In this document: piece after piece, positions 35,161-48,675 of the stretch
Numbering within the stretch: position 1 is the stretch's first letter
Layout: every line of letters begins with the position of its first letter
DNA from: Escarpia spicata
Lineage: Eukaryota; Annelida; Polychaeta; Sabellida; Siboglinidae
Assembly: GCA_963995525.1 (NCBI GenBank)
Contig: OZ023211.1
Span: 60,058,738 to 60,122,737, forward strand
Length of the DNA: 64,000 nt
Reading direction: 5' to 3'
Made by a program: the position numbers and the translations under genes
The notes under the pieces: model-generated
Database searches by the model: none
Told to the model about the DNA's origin: nothing
The model's input: the letters and a program-made list of their open reading frames with translations, nothing else

Positions 35161-36700
35161 CATACGCAGAGGCGGGGTGGGGTGTTCGTTCGAGAAAATA
35201 CAGACAATATGAACATATGGTCCTGCGCACCTGGAGCAGAATAGGTGAGAAGCAGTTAATTCCGCTGTTGTTGGAGAACATAAGGCGTCTTTCGTAATGA
35301 CTCAAGGAGTTCAAAGTAAAAACCGCAAAAGCTACCTTTGTGCACTCGTGCATTTTACCTTTGTGTATTGTGTTTTTCGTGAGCTCGCAACCTGGCAGCA
35401 GAATAACTATGAAGCAGTTGGAAAGACATATTTGTTTATTCTCCAGACATCAATCAGATAATAATATGCGTAACACATTTAAAGTAAACATGTTATTATT
35501 TTTTTCATCAGATACAAACAAATACTTAATGTGAAACTAATATGGAAGGCATACAACCAATAACTAACCATAAAAATACCTTCATATTTGTTTTTATTTT
35601 CTCATCAAACTAAAATAATGTTGTTTTGATTATAACTGTCGAGGATGCATGCAGGGGGAGTTTGTTGTAACCCGTTAGCGTGTTTATTTCTAGTAGGTAG
35701 GTTTAGCAACATTGCGCACATCAATCACCTGTCCACATGCGGAGATAACATGACGCACAGAGGATCTACTAATAAAATAAACACTAATTCAGTTGCTGTC
35801 ATAAAACGATCCAAAAATTTCACGAAAATCACCGTCATTTTCTGCACCAAACTCTGCGATGCTCCCTGATAGGGTGCCCGACTTTTCGTCTAACGTGACA
35901 AATCGCTTACTACGGCATTTGGTATAACGGGACAATTCGTCGAATATGACATTTGCTCGAGTAGGACGATTCGGAGACAATTTTGGCGTTTCTAAAATTG
36001 GACTGGATGCTACGTATTGACCTCCATTAGAGGCTGCGTGTTTTGTTAGTAGGTATGTTTAGCAGGAATAGACAATTGACAGTTTACTGCGATCTATGGC
36101 AGGGAAGGAAAGGCCAATCATTCAGGTAAACCAGAATGGAAGGGGAACCCAAGGCAATTGTGGTTGTTGGGATGATAACCTGGTGGATAATTACAGCTAC
36201 CAGTGTACCACTAATCACTCTCTGTCTGGCTGTAAATGTGTAGGGCTGGCATTGCTAATGTTAACTCCCCCTGATGGGCTGCCACCCCAACCCACTACAA
36301 CTGTGCCAACACAACATAAGCCAGCCATTTGCCTGAATTATTTCATTGAACAGGTAATCTCTGAAGCCATCATAACAGCTCAGCCACTGACAAGTGTTGA
36401 CCATTGGCCCAATCAATAGGAGTACTGAACAGGTTGTTGCCAACTGATTTTAATATTACATAATCGTTCTTACCTTGATATGATTCCGAAGATTGGTGGT
36501 GGATTTGATAGTGCATTTCATCTTCACTGGGCAGTGTTTGCACTGTGCTGTGAAAGTGCCGTCTTCGTTGACGACAACAACCACGTATTAGTGTTCATAA
36601 ACAGGAGAAAGCTTTGGATTTGGAATGTTGATCACCTCAATGACAAAACTCTGAATGATGGCAAAACTCTGAATGTGGCTTTCTGATATAGTACATGTTG
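35161..36700. other. Non-coding; one direct repeat pair
   Basis: A GCGTGTTT...TAGTAGGTA(G/T)GTTTAGCA motif occurs near 35678-35707 and again near 36031-36063 in the same orientation, with about 350 bp between. The 107-codon plus frame at 36096-36419 has no recognisable domain. I cannot tell what the pair bounds. Confidence 0.35.
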
Positions 36701-36714
36701 AAATGAAAAGACTG

Positions 36715-36925
36715 GATGTGAAAGCGGATTCACAACGTCACAGGTCAGACAATGATTCCATAATCTGCTCACTACAGGGCAATTTTCCAAAGAGCCCGTT
36801 GTGAAAGTGGATTCACAGGTCAGACAATGATTTCATAATCTGCTAACTAAAGAGCACGTTTTCAAAGAGCGATTTGTGAAAGTGGATTCACAGGTCAGAC
36901 AATGATTCCATAATCTTTTGAGGAT
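36715..36925. repeat. Tandem repeat, about 3 copies, period 76-85 bp
   Basis: GTGAAAG(C/T)GGATTCAC, CAGGTCAGACAATGATT and CATAATCTGCT recur three times in order (starting near 36718, 36801 and 36877). Units differ by small indels. Confidence 0.8.
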
Positions 36926-39900
36926 ACTACTCACCACAGAGGACTTTTTTCAATGGTATGCTGTGAACTTGTGAAAGTGAATTTAATAATAATAATTATT
37001 CAAAGAATTTTGCATGCAATTGATTCACATTTGATTGTGCATTTGACAAATCAAATGTTTAAGGTGCATTTACAATTTCACGGATGCATTTGAATGCGCA
37101 TTCAAATGCATTTGCATTTTGTTAACAAGCCTGGCCCACAATAGTCAAACGGGAGTTCAAAATCCGATTCGGGCCCTGGTGTGTGAGAGTGAAGACTGTC
37201 ATAGCTAATAACGCATGTTTCGATGACATTTTGGGCTACTCGAAAGACTGTCTGTGGATCTTAATGAATCACCTGTAAACGTGGAGGTGCGGGACGTTGC
37301 TCCACGGTTATGTAGCGTGACTGCAAAGCAAGGAGTGATGCGTGGACTAGGGATGTCACGTTCAGTGAAGAGTACCGGGGTAGGTCCTATGCCGATAGAA
37401 AATAAACTCTAGATAACTAGCAGATGGTCTTTCGACTGAACACGAACTGAATGGCAAATTAGGCTTTCTGCTGGGCAGACACATCCACTGACTTTTATCA
37501 CCAGAGTTCGACTGATCTATCCACCGTCAGCACTGCGATTTAAGGAACATTATAACATATCGATTCGGATGGAACCACAGTGACATACAGTCCATTAAGA
37601 GATTGAGACTGGGGAATGCTTATTAAGACACTCCACGGCAACTGCTTTCTTTCATCGTATCATATACTGTGAAGATGTATTCCTGAATCGACGCGTCACG
37701 TTTCAAGTTCTGATCGCAACAGCGGCTAGATGTCAACACTCGTTGAGTAAGGTGATTTATATCCTTACATATCTGCAACCGTCTGTGGAACAAGATCGCC
37801 TCGGTGACTTTGCCTTCCTCAGCACAGAGAAGGCGACTGTGTGACTAATCAACTTCGAGCAAGTGATATATCACTTTACAGCAATCAAAATAAAAGTGAT
37901 ATTGGAGTAAAGTTTTTCTTGGCTGCGCATACTCATTTGTGTTTGGGAATGCGTTCATTATTTATTATCTGAAATTCAGTATTGGACTATAGCAAGTTCA
38001 CAGTTCATATTGAATAAAAAGTGAACTGTAGCCTACTTTTGGTGTTTACGAGAGTATTTGCAATAAACAAAGTTTACGTTCCTAATGTAGTTTACGCGTA
38101 AGCATAAGTAATGTTCAATCTGCACAGTTGCATGGACCAGTTAAGTTTACCTTGGAGAGGAAACGTAAAGCAATGCACCTGGACGCCGACAACCCTCACG
38201 ATGCCCCTGATTATGGTTAGAAGCGACAGTGGCGCATCCTTACGGAGTCTGGATAATCGAGGCATCAAGTACTGGTGAAGACGACAGATGAAGGCGCCAC
38301 CTTATTGTGATAATCGAAGTCGTGCTGCTCAAACGTGCATATTACCACTGGTGCATTAATTTAACGGGATTTAGTAAAATTGCCAGCCAAAGCAAAACCT
38401 CAGGTAACAAATTGACAAGAAAGTCATCGGCTTACTAATTTATGTGCCACCCTCCCTTTGAAATATTGGTCAAGTTTGAATTTTTTTAATCGTGATTCTC
38501 TATTTTGGATCCGCCTAGTTGGCATAGAAGTCTACATATACATACATGTATGTAGACCCTACAACGTCGAATGGTGTTCCTTTGAGTCTCCAAAGACTAC
38601 CGAGGCGTAACTTTGGTTTTGCTGCAATTCGTATAGGGATCACAGGACAGTTGACCATCTTCCCCTGCATTGTCAATGAAACAATATCGCGATCATTCAA
38701 ACAACTAATGACAACAAGCGGGCTAACTACAGTGTACTAAAAATCAACAGCGGTCAGGCAATCAAACGTATTATGGCTACGCCACACGGCTATATTATTA
38801 ATAGGCCCTACTAATTATGTTATCTTGTCAACTTGTCGCATCTGCTGGTGTCCTTAAGCGTCCTTACAACGTCCTTATTCTCATATGCCGAATATCACAC
38901 TACGTTTATGAAATTTGTCACGGCCACATGTTCGGCCATGACCCAGGGGAATGATATCGTTAAACAGAAATAGTCATTGCCACACGTGCTAACGATGTCA
39001 TGCTTTCACGTTTGTATATATAAATCGACGTTTACAGACGTAATGCTTTTCGACCATTTCTCAGTTGGTCGCTTCTGTTCCCCGGAGTCATCAACTAAAA
39101 TTGATTAAGCACGCTTGGACGAATGCCTACGGCGAGCACAACACAATGACTGCACACTCGTTTGATGTTGCTATTGAACTGGCAGTTTTCGTTTGGGAAT
39201 GTCAAAATTGCAGTTGTTTAACGCGAAATGATAGGCCTGTCTGAAATGTATCAAGTGCGATTCACTGGGCATAATAGGCCATTTTTTAAATGAAATTGGT
39301 AAACAAGTCTTTATGCAGGCAGGCATTTCGTGAACATTCAAATTATAACATTTTGACGACTTCAACATTTTAAAACATTAACTGATTAAGCTATGTGGAA
39401 AGTCAGTGTGTGAGACATATGTTATTGTCTGGATCCGGATTCAAAATTATACACTTTTCTATTTATCCCACACGTCTAACGATTAAAAACGTCAGTATCC
39501 TCGCGGTCTTTTGGTTATGTGCGCTGTCAATGTGGAACCGCTAAGTAATTATTGTGTAAATTTGAAGAGCTCTAAACTTCATTAAATGGTTTGTCATTTT
39601 TAAAGGACATTTGCACGCAATGACCGCGTTGTAATGTCAACAAAAGTAGCTCCAATCGCTCACGTCGGATTATGAAATCATAACTTCACCTCCCTACTGA
39701 ATAGCGTATAATATTGCAAGCGTGAAAACTGTTTACAGCCGGGCCAATATGCTATGTCATTGTTTGTCACGAGTCTACATGCGCTCACACGGTGTTAAAG
39801 ATCGCGCCGGTAACTGCGACAATCCGACAGTAAATTAGCAGCGATTCCCACCCATCAGTCAAACCCATAAAATCTACGTTAAATCCGGATTGATAAATAT

Positions 39901-40340
39901 CGACCGAATGAGCTAAGTAGTCGTAGCATTGCAATGAGTCATTCTTGATTAATATTGGCAGATCAGTCTTCCGAACTACTGCCCGCAATGCTCGCGGGTA
40001 TTGAGAACACTTCGCTTCATTGGCGTATAACCGCCTGGGAGGGCCTGGACATTGAATATACCACCCTGTATTGTATGTGTGCGGTTCTCTTAACAAAATC
40101 TCGCGAAAACGGTGGACGTGACCGAGTGATATTATGTTTCACTAAGTGGGACTGAATCGAAATCGGATACTGCCAATCAGCGAAGAAATAAGGCCAAATA
40201 CCGGAATGGACACAGTGTGCGATGCATACATAAACACACAAACACATGTGCAACTGAACGCGGGTTTATGTATGATGCCAACGTAACACTGCACCACACG
40301 TTCTGGACCTTGAAAAGTCGACACGAAAAAAAATGACAAA
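36926..40340. other. Non-coding, no gene recognised
   Basis: Contains a short hairpin GTCTACATA...TATGTAGAC near 38528-38556. Frames at 38515-38740, 39171-39368 and 39785-40253 are short, overlap one another on both strands and show no family motif. 37020-37130 is rich in CATTTG/CAAATG words. No array or RNA gene is visible. Confidence 0.4.
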
Positions 40341-40349
40341 AAAGACAAG

Positions 40350-40860
40350 ACCTACAGAAGCCAAGTAATCACTTCATACGTGGAGGGGGTCTAAGAGAGA
40401 ATATACCGAGTACTGAAAAATATGGGGTATCAACAGCCATGCGTCCCCACACCATACCCAGGGGCGTCTTGCTACATCCACACAACAACGTAGAGCCAGA
40501 AGAACAACAGGACGAAGTGTATGAAATACCAAGCAAGAACTATGGTGCTGTGTATATTGGGAAAACGGGAAGATTGTTCAAACAAGTCTCGAAAACACAG
40601 AAAGGACGTTCACAACACACACCAAGAGAAATACACGAGGAGCGAGTAAAAAGACAACGCATCCGCCCTCACGGATCACAGAACAACAGAAAACCACACC
40701 ACAGGGAGTGTGCGAAAATAGTAGACAGGGAAGCGAATCAAAGAATACCACCCGTAAAAGACCAAAACACCAGTGAATCGTGACGAGGGCAAAGTTCTAC
40801 CAACTCTCTCATGAGTACGATGACGACATTATACGTCAAATGATGACGTTTGCATGATAC
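40350..40860 (+). pseudogene. Penelope-like retroelement C-terminus with degenerate GIY-YIG domain
   Basis: Upstream of the plus frame starting at 40439, SYVEGV and a VLKNMG segment read in a shifted frame with a stop. The main frame then gives MRPHT, a LHP..NVEPEEQQDEVYEIP block, and AVYIGKTGRLF. This is the order found in Penelope-like elements: the end of the reverse-transcriptase module, then a GIY-YIG nuclease with VYxIPCxxC...YIGxTxR. The two zinc-type cysteines expected before YIG are Ser and Tyr here, so the fold's metal site is lost. A DREAN-type helix follows, and past the TGA at 40781 a shifted frame reads RDEGK then YQLSHEYDDDI, the usual C-terminal end. PLEs copy themselves by target-primed reverse transcription. 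It is a 5'-truncated, frameshifted fossil; a non-PLE GIY-YIG origin is less likely. Confidence 0.75.
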
Positions 40861-41033
40861 GGAGACGAACGCCTGGGCTAGATAATTATCATCTTGGATA
40901 TGTCAAAAAGAAAATATTTGAACACCATGTCGCTCACTGCTCAATTCGCTCAGTTTTCATCTTTCTCCGACAGGTAGAAAAGCATATCGAGTACCCGTAT
41001 GTGAATAACCCATAAAGCTACCCTTACGGTTTT

Positions 41034-41140
41034 TGAAAATGCATCGCCAATTGGTAGACCAGACGCCCATGGTCCAAGGAAGCAAGCGAATTAACACAGA
41101 AAGAGGCGAGCGAGCCGCTCGGCTTCTGGGAGGAGGTGCT
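41034..41140. repeat. Dispersed repeat, copy 2
   Basis: Parallels 14160-14250: GAAAATGCATCGCCAATTGG, TAGACCAG, CCATGGTCCAA and CGGCTTCTGGGAGGAGG line up in order and spacing. The CTCF-like left edge of copy 1 is not present here. Confidence 0.5.
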
Positions 41141-41329
41141 GCAAAACTACGTCAAAGTTAGCGGAATCACGTATATATATTTATTATATTGTGTGTGAAG
41201 GATGCAACTCGCCTATCGTATATCGTGGATCCTGTGGAAGGGTTATCCTTCTACGCTTGCTTTCATCTTCACGTCGGCTACATTCCTCTTCATCTCATTT
41301 CTCCTCATCTCTCCCACGATGTGGACTGT

Positions 41330-42126
41330 CCATTGCATCCTCCTCCGCAACCTATGACACCTCCATGTCTCTCCTCACCACGGCGCCCTGTCCATTATGT
41401 CCTCCTCCGCAACCTGTGTCACCTCCATGTCTCTCCTCACCACGGCGCCCTGCCCATTGCGTCCTCCACAAAATATGTCACCTCCGTGTCTCGCCTCACC
41501 ACGGCGCCCTGTCCATTTTGTCCTCCTCCGCAACCTGTGTCACCTCCATGTCTCTCCTCACCGCGGCGCCCTGTCCATTGCATCCTCCTCCGCAAAATAT
41601 GTCACCTCCATGTCTCACCGCGGCGCCCTGTCCATTGCAACCTCCTCCGCAAAATATGTCACCTCCATGTCTCGCCTCACCACGGTGCCCTGTCCATTGC
41701 GTCCTCTTCCACAACCTCTGTCACCTTCACGACTTTCATCACCACGACGCCCTGTCCATTGCGTCCTCGTCCACAACCTTTGTCACCTCCATGTCTCTCC
41801 TCGCCACGACGTCTTGTCCATTGCGTCCTCTTCCACAACCTCTGTCACCTCCACGACTCTCCTCACCACGACGCCCTGTCCATTGCGTCCTCGTCCACAA
41901 CCTTTGTCACCTCCATGTCTCTCCTCGCCACGACGTCTTGTCCATTGCGCCCTCCACCTCAACCTATGTCACCTCCATGACTCTCCTCACCACGACGCCC
42001 TGTCCATTGCGTCCTCGTCCGCAACCTCTGTCACCTGCATGTATCTCCTCATCACAACGTCCTGTCCATTGCGTCCTCCTCCGCAGGAGAGACATGGAGG
42101 AGACAGAGGTTGTGGAGGAGGACGCG
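41330..42126. repeat. 62-bp GC-rich minisatellite ending in an inverted unit
   Basis: The monomer runs CACCTCCATGTCTCTCCTCA, CCACGGCGCCCTGTCCATTG, CGTCCTCCTCCGCAACCTCTGT. Length is 62 bp with 3-bp or larger indels in some copies, about 12-13 copies, and two sequence subtypes (CGGCGCC to the left, CGACGCC or CGACGTC to the right). Because 62 is not divisible by three and no unit has a stop in any plus frame, all three frames stay open for 250-350 codons; these are not genes. The last 40 bp (about 42088-42126) is a unit in reverse orientation, so GCGTCCTCCTCCGCA faces TGTGGAGGAGGACGC as a hairpin. Confidence 0.9.
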
Positions 42127-42359
42127 TTCTCAGGTTGCACGATAATTGCCTTCCGTAGATTATTTAGCAGATCGTTACATGCGTTGATATTGGTAGAAGA
42201 GACCATTTTATGGTTTGCGGAGGAGAGGGTATATTCTTGGTCACTGGCGCCGGAATGAAATTAATATTGGGTGGGCTGACCCGGAGCTTCAGCACCACTC
42301 CGCTGTCGGATCATGACATCGGAAGATGGCGGGGGTGCTGTTGAATATTTTTCGCGGCG

Positions 42360-44574
<2,215 letters not shown>

Positions 44575-44705
44575 ATCCAGAGAGGGTAGCCTCACCTTCA
44601 GGCTCTCGAAAAATCTCAAATTGCACCTCCTTGAGGCTCCCCCCATAAAACCGTCCTGGCTCTGAAAAACCTCCAATTTCATGCCTCATTGAGGCTCCCC
44701 AAAAT
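44575..44705. repeat. Dispersed CTCCAATTGCA-type repeat, second locus
   Basis: Two to three degenerate units of GAGGCTC(T/C)(C/G)..AAA(A/T)C(C/T)TC(C/A)AATT, matching 42360-42505. It is followed near 44780-44815 by CCCCCTGGATCCGCCCACGGG, a word that looks like an element terminus. The 122-codon minus frame through it is an artefact. Confidence 0.5.
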
Positions 44706-45876
44706 ACCACCGTAAATTTATAACAATATCGCGTCAAGTTATCCCGAACGAGTACGCAAGCGGGATACATTCCAGAGGTGCCCTCATGCCCCCTGGATCC
44801 GCCCACGGGTTGCGCTACCTATAGCTGGCGTTGGCTTACCCGAGGCCGACTGCGGGATGTCTGACTATACGCATGATGACCGACAAAGACAAGAAGGGTC
44901 GAACACTGTAGATTCATGTCTTACTACAATATTACTGGAGTTTGTTTTTGAATATGCAGACATAATTCGCTAATAATATCCTTGATATGGTCAACAAAGT
45001 GGCATTTTCTATGTAACTAAGTAATTGCTTTCCACTGGACTAAGTTGAAACAAAGCGGCGATAACAGCAGCAGAAACTAAACAGAAGAAAGAAAAATACA
45101 CCACAGAAAATGACATTTCATGTCTAACAGGCTGAAAGTTTACCATTCATTCTTCTTGGCGCAATCAGCATTACTGGTAATTAGTAAAAATGCCCGTCCG
45201 CTGACAGGATAACTTGATAGTTCATACGTGACAGTCGTGATAGCAGTGTTCACGAAATGTAAGAAAACACAACATCGTTACATGAACACCATGACGCGCT
45301 CGTGTAGGTACGAGATAGTTTCAGTGCACATGAAACGTAAAACCAGAAACAGCCGCATCACGCACATGCTGCAACACTCGTTGTATGTTAAAAATGTTGA
45401 ATGTCGGAGAGAAAGTGAAGCTCACGTTCATTGACAGGCCCTTGTCGTGATATCGAAGCATTGCAAAATAACATTCTTATTGCTATGATATGTGTATGAG
45501 GGTAGACGCAAGCCTATTGTGTCGGCGTCTGCTTCGTGCTGCCAAGAAAACTAGTCCACAACGCAAGGGCCGGTTTCCCGAAGTATTTTACGCGTGCGCG
45601 TGGTTTCTGCGATTGTTGTTAGTTACGTTTTATTTTGAGAACAATTGATTTGCCATAAAACCTAAGAACTCGCAACACACGGAGTATTTTAAAAACTGAA
45701 GTGAAGGGGATACTTTACTTTCGTGGGGGTCATAGATTAATCCCTGAACGTGTAGCGTGTAGCGCCATATATTGAAATTGAAACAAAAGGGTAAGATACA
45801 TATATGTATATGCTAGCTCGATTATAGTTAGATTACCATTCAGATGCTTTAAATAAAGCGTTGCCGTGGTGTCACG
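44706..45876. other. Non-coding, no feature seen
   Basis: No gene, RNA or array recognised; frames are under 70 codons. Confidence 0.4.
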
Positions 45877-46382
45877 TCTCCCCCTCTCTCCCTCCCTCCT
45901 TCCCCCTCCCTCTCTCCCTATCTCCCCCTCTCTCCCTCGCTCTCTCCCTCCCTCTCTCTCTCCCTCCCTCCCTCCCCCTCCCTCTCTCCCTCCATCCCTT
46001 TCGCCCCCCTTTTGCCCCCTTCTCTCCTTCCCTCGCTCGTTCCCTCTCTCCCTCCCTCTCTCCCTCCCTCTCCCCTCCCTCTCTCCCTCCCTCTCTCTCT
46101 CTCCCTTCCTCTCTCCCTCCCTCTCTCCCTCCCCCTCCCTCTCTCCAACCCTCTCTTCTTCCCTCTCTCCACCCCTCTCTCCTTCCCTCTCTCCCTCCAT
46201 CTTTCTCTCCCCCTCCCTCTCTCCATCCCTCTCTCCTTCCCTCTCTCCCTCCCTCTCTCCCTCTTTCTCTCCCTCCCTCTCTCCCTCCCTCTTTCCCTCC
46301 CTCTCTCCTTCCCTCTCTTCCTCCCTCTTTCCCTCCCTCTCTCCCTCCCTCTCTCCCTCCTTCTCTCCCTCCCCCTCTCTCT
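45877..46382. repeat. 0.5-kb polypyrimidine tract, (CCCTCCCTCTCT)-like
   Basis: Almost every base on the plus strand is C or T; exceptions are a few A or G near 45950-46040 and 46147-46230. The basic words are CCCTCCCTCTCTC with T/C variants, and it is purine-only on the complement. Ser-Leu-Pro and Arg-Glu-Gly frames of up to 212 codons on both strands are repeat artefacts. Mirror-symmetric pyrimidine tracts of this kind can form intramolecular triplex (H-DNA). Confidence 0.97.
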
Positions 46383-47625
46383 GTTCTGGCTAAGGCAATC
46401 TGAAGATTGGCGTACAGTGTCAAAACTGCTAGTACATGTATGAGTGGATGGGTTAAGGTGCAAGTTTGGCAATAAGTCGTATTTGTGCGATGAAGCCTCT
46501 ACCATAATTACCATAGAACACGCAGCGGGCGTGCGAGCACCGAGAGGCACGGTCACGATGATACCTTAGTAATCGATGCTTCAATGTAGGTCACTCCCTG
46601 ATGTACGACCCGCTTCCAACATTGCCGGCTCCGTGCTGTGTTTCCCAGGTGTTGAACGGACAGTTAATCATCTTTGATAGTGTACGAGCTGACTGAAAGT
46701 TGCACATTTAGTAACAAAAATTCTGCACATGGAGGAGATTCCATGTGCGATAGTTCATCCACCGGTTTCGTATATTCTGGACAATTGTGCACGTGGCGTT
46801 CACACTATTTGCGTTTCATACAGTGGGAGATTTCGTTCAATCGGAATTATTTTCTTCCAGTTATTAGACGCGCAAGGCTACCGCAATCATCTAGTAAACA
46901 TTGGCTAAATGCGAATAGCCATAGGTCGAAATAAACCCTATCCAGTTTTATCCTAAAGCCTTTATAATTTCGAAATAAAATTGTAATAGTTTTTTTGTTA
47001 TATTCTAAAAACTTTTAGGTTTAGGTAGGTATATAGGACAGATTCTGCTATGGCGTGGCGTTGTATAACTCGTCATTCGAGTATTTTCTTGGTAGTAATG
47101 TGTTCCGATGACATCCAAAATGTACATCAACATTAAAACAACGGTAGGTAGTTTGACCGCTAGATATTGTTCGAGTGGAAAAATTATTTTACGATTTTAC
47201 TTATGCTTCGTCGTACAAACTACTAGGATCGGCTACACTTAACTAAACCAGTCAAGTAATTAACCGGAAACGGAAATACCATTCTAAAAGGCGTATAACC
47301 CTCGTGTGTCGAGCACTCTTAGTCTTATTCTCAGTCAAATTAGTCGGAATGCGACCGAAAGTGAGCCAATTAGCTATACACAGAATCGCTAATTTGTCAC
47401 ATCGTCGCCACTAATACAAGTGTTAATTGCAGACGTGCCGCTCTACGAGGAAGAACAGTTAATGACGGGGACGGTCTTGACCACACCTCCTCTCTTGTGG
47501 AAGAAATTGTATATTCGTCGAGTGACGTCATGCTGGTCAGGCGAACAGTGGTCTGGCGTTAATGCACACTAATTGTCAGCACGCCACACCTGGTGATAAT
47601 GGTTGACGGTCACAGGTCCAAAATT
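46383..47625. other. Non-coding, no feature seen
   Basis: CpG-containing, AT-moderate sequence. The 86-codon plus frame at 46674-46934 has no recognisable motif. Confidence 0.4.
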
Positions 47626-47798
47626 CTTACGTAATGAGGTTCACGAAGGACACGATAATTAAATACTTACGTAATGAGGTTCACGAAGGACACTATAATA
47701 AAATAAAAATACTTACGTAATGAGGTTCACGAAGGACACTATAATAAAATTAAATACTTACGTAATGAGGTTCACGAAGGACACGATAATAAAATATT
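47626..47798. repeat. Four-copy 40-46-bp tandem repeat with TTACGTAA
   Basis: CTTACGTAATGAGGTTCACG followed by AAGGACAC(G/T)ATAAT starts at 47626, 47666, 47712 and 47757. Units differ only in their AT-rich spacers (AATTAAATA versus AAAATAAAAATA and so on). Every unit contains the palindrome TTACGTAA, the consensus recognised by PAR-bZIP/NFIL3-type factors. Confidence 0.9.
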
Positions 47799-47927
47799 AT
47801 GTGCAGACGTTTGGCGAAGATTGTGAACACCTCATAGAAAAACACGAATAGCTTGGTTTCCGATGATTTAAGCGCACGAGAAGTTACCTTATTATTAGTA
47901 ATACGTGTAAGCTACATGCGAAGTTTA

Positions 47928-48673
47928 AAGCCCGGCATTCACGTTACGACGCGACTGGATTTCTTAGACGTCTGCGACGATTTGTCGTGATGTGTATGCT
48001 CCCCGCCCGCGACGCGACGCTTGTCTTGAGGGAAGTCTTTACCCAGGCTTCATCGCGTCGTAGAATATCAAACATGTTATATTAAAGACAAATCGTCGCA
48101 GACAAATCGTCGCGTCGTGACGTGAATGGCGGTATGATATGCGTCTGCTACGCGTAGGCGACATATTTTTTGCCTTCCGAAATGTTTTGAGGTACTTACC
48201 CAATCACAAGCTTCCTAAAACATGGAGAAAATGTCGCAGGTGGCAAACATTGTTTGAAATATAGAATTAGAGGAGAAATTGATAGACTTCTGGCAGGAGA
48301 GGTCTCGTTTATTTTGACGTGACTTCCAAAGAATACAGCAACAGAGACCAGAAGGCGAATTCCTGGGGAAAGTGGCGACAGCGCTCGTCCATGTCCGATT
48401 CCTGCTGCGATTGAGATGACATGGACATCCGTTGAAAATTGTATTTAGCTAAAAATAAAAGCCACATTTTCGGATAGTTCCACAGGATTCCGCAGGGCAA
48501 TGGAGGTTCTCCTAACCGCTACCAACAGGTGTGCCTGCATCAACCTGTCGCAGCCGCAAGTTGCGTCGTAAGTCGCGTCGTGATTTGTATGATCCTCTAG
48601 GGGGGTCATGCACGTCACGACGCGACAAATCGTTGCAAACGAATCGTCGCGTTGTGACGTGTATGCCGAGCTT
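47928..48673. mobile_element. 746-bp TIR element, Harbinger-like, with MADF remnant
   Basis: The left end AAGCCCGGCATTCACGTTAC, continuing GACGCGAC, is matched in inverse at the right end (AAGCTCGGCATACACGTCAC, then AACGCGAC). TA follows or precedes on each side (47926-47927, 48674-48675); TTA on the left makes a 3-bp site also conceivable. Sub-terminal GACAAATCGTCGC words recur as internal inverted repeats on both sides (about 47975-47995, 48090-48125, 48615-48660). A broken MADF domain lies inside. PIF/Harbinger elements carry a transposase plus a Myb/MADF-like DNA-binding protein, so this looks like an internally deleted copy that lost the transposase. The superfamily is inferred. Confidence 0.65.
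48222..48440 (+). pseudogene. Degenerate MADF-domain ORF inside the TIR element
   Basis: From the ATG at 48222 the frame reads MEKMSQVANIV, hits a TGA, then continues in frame with LEEKLIDFWQERSRLF (about 48261-48314) before a second stop. One base over, the reading resumes as FDVTSKEYSNRDQK. Together these follow the MADF pattern of an N-terminal acidic LI-x-x-V/W-x-x-RP-x-L-(F/Y)D helix and the K-x-Y-x-N/D-R-D/K turn. MADF is a Myb-like DNA-binding domain and occurs in the second protein of Harbinger-type transposons, where it directs transposase to the ends. The usual Pro after Arg is Ser here. Two stops and a frameshift in 150 bp mean it is not functional. Confidence 0.65.
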
Positions 48674-48675
48674 TA

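Noticed and set aside
39785..40253. 103-codon and 78-codon minus frames as exons
   Set aside because: No recognisable domain, overlapping plus-strand frames of similar length, no convincing splice context.
41189..42258. Overlapping 250-355-codon Pro/Ser/Cys-rich frames as a repetitive protein
   Set aside because: All three frames are open only because the 62-bp monomer lacks stops; the period rotates the frame, so no protein repeat is maintained.
45730..46556. Ser-Leu-Pro and Arg-Glu-Gly open frames up to 212 codons on both strands
   Set aside because: Products of the polypyrimidine tract; every frame is low complexity.
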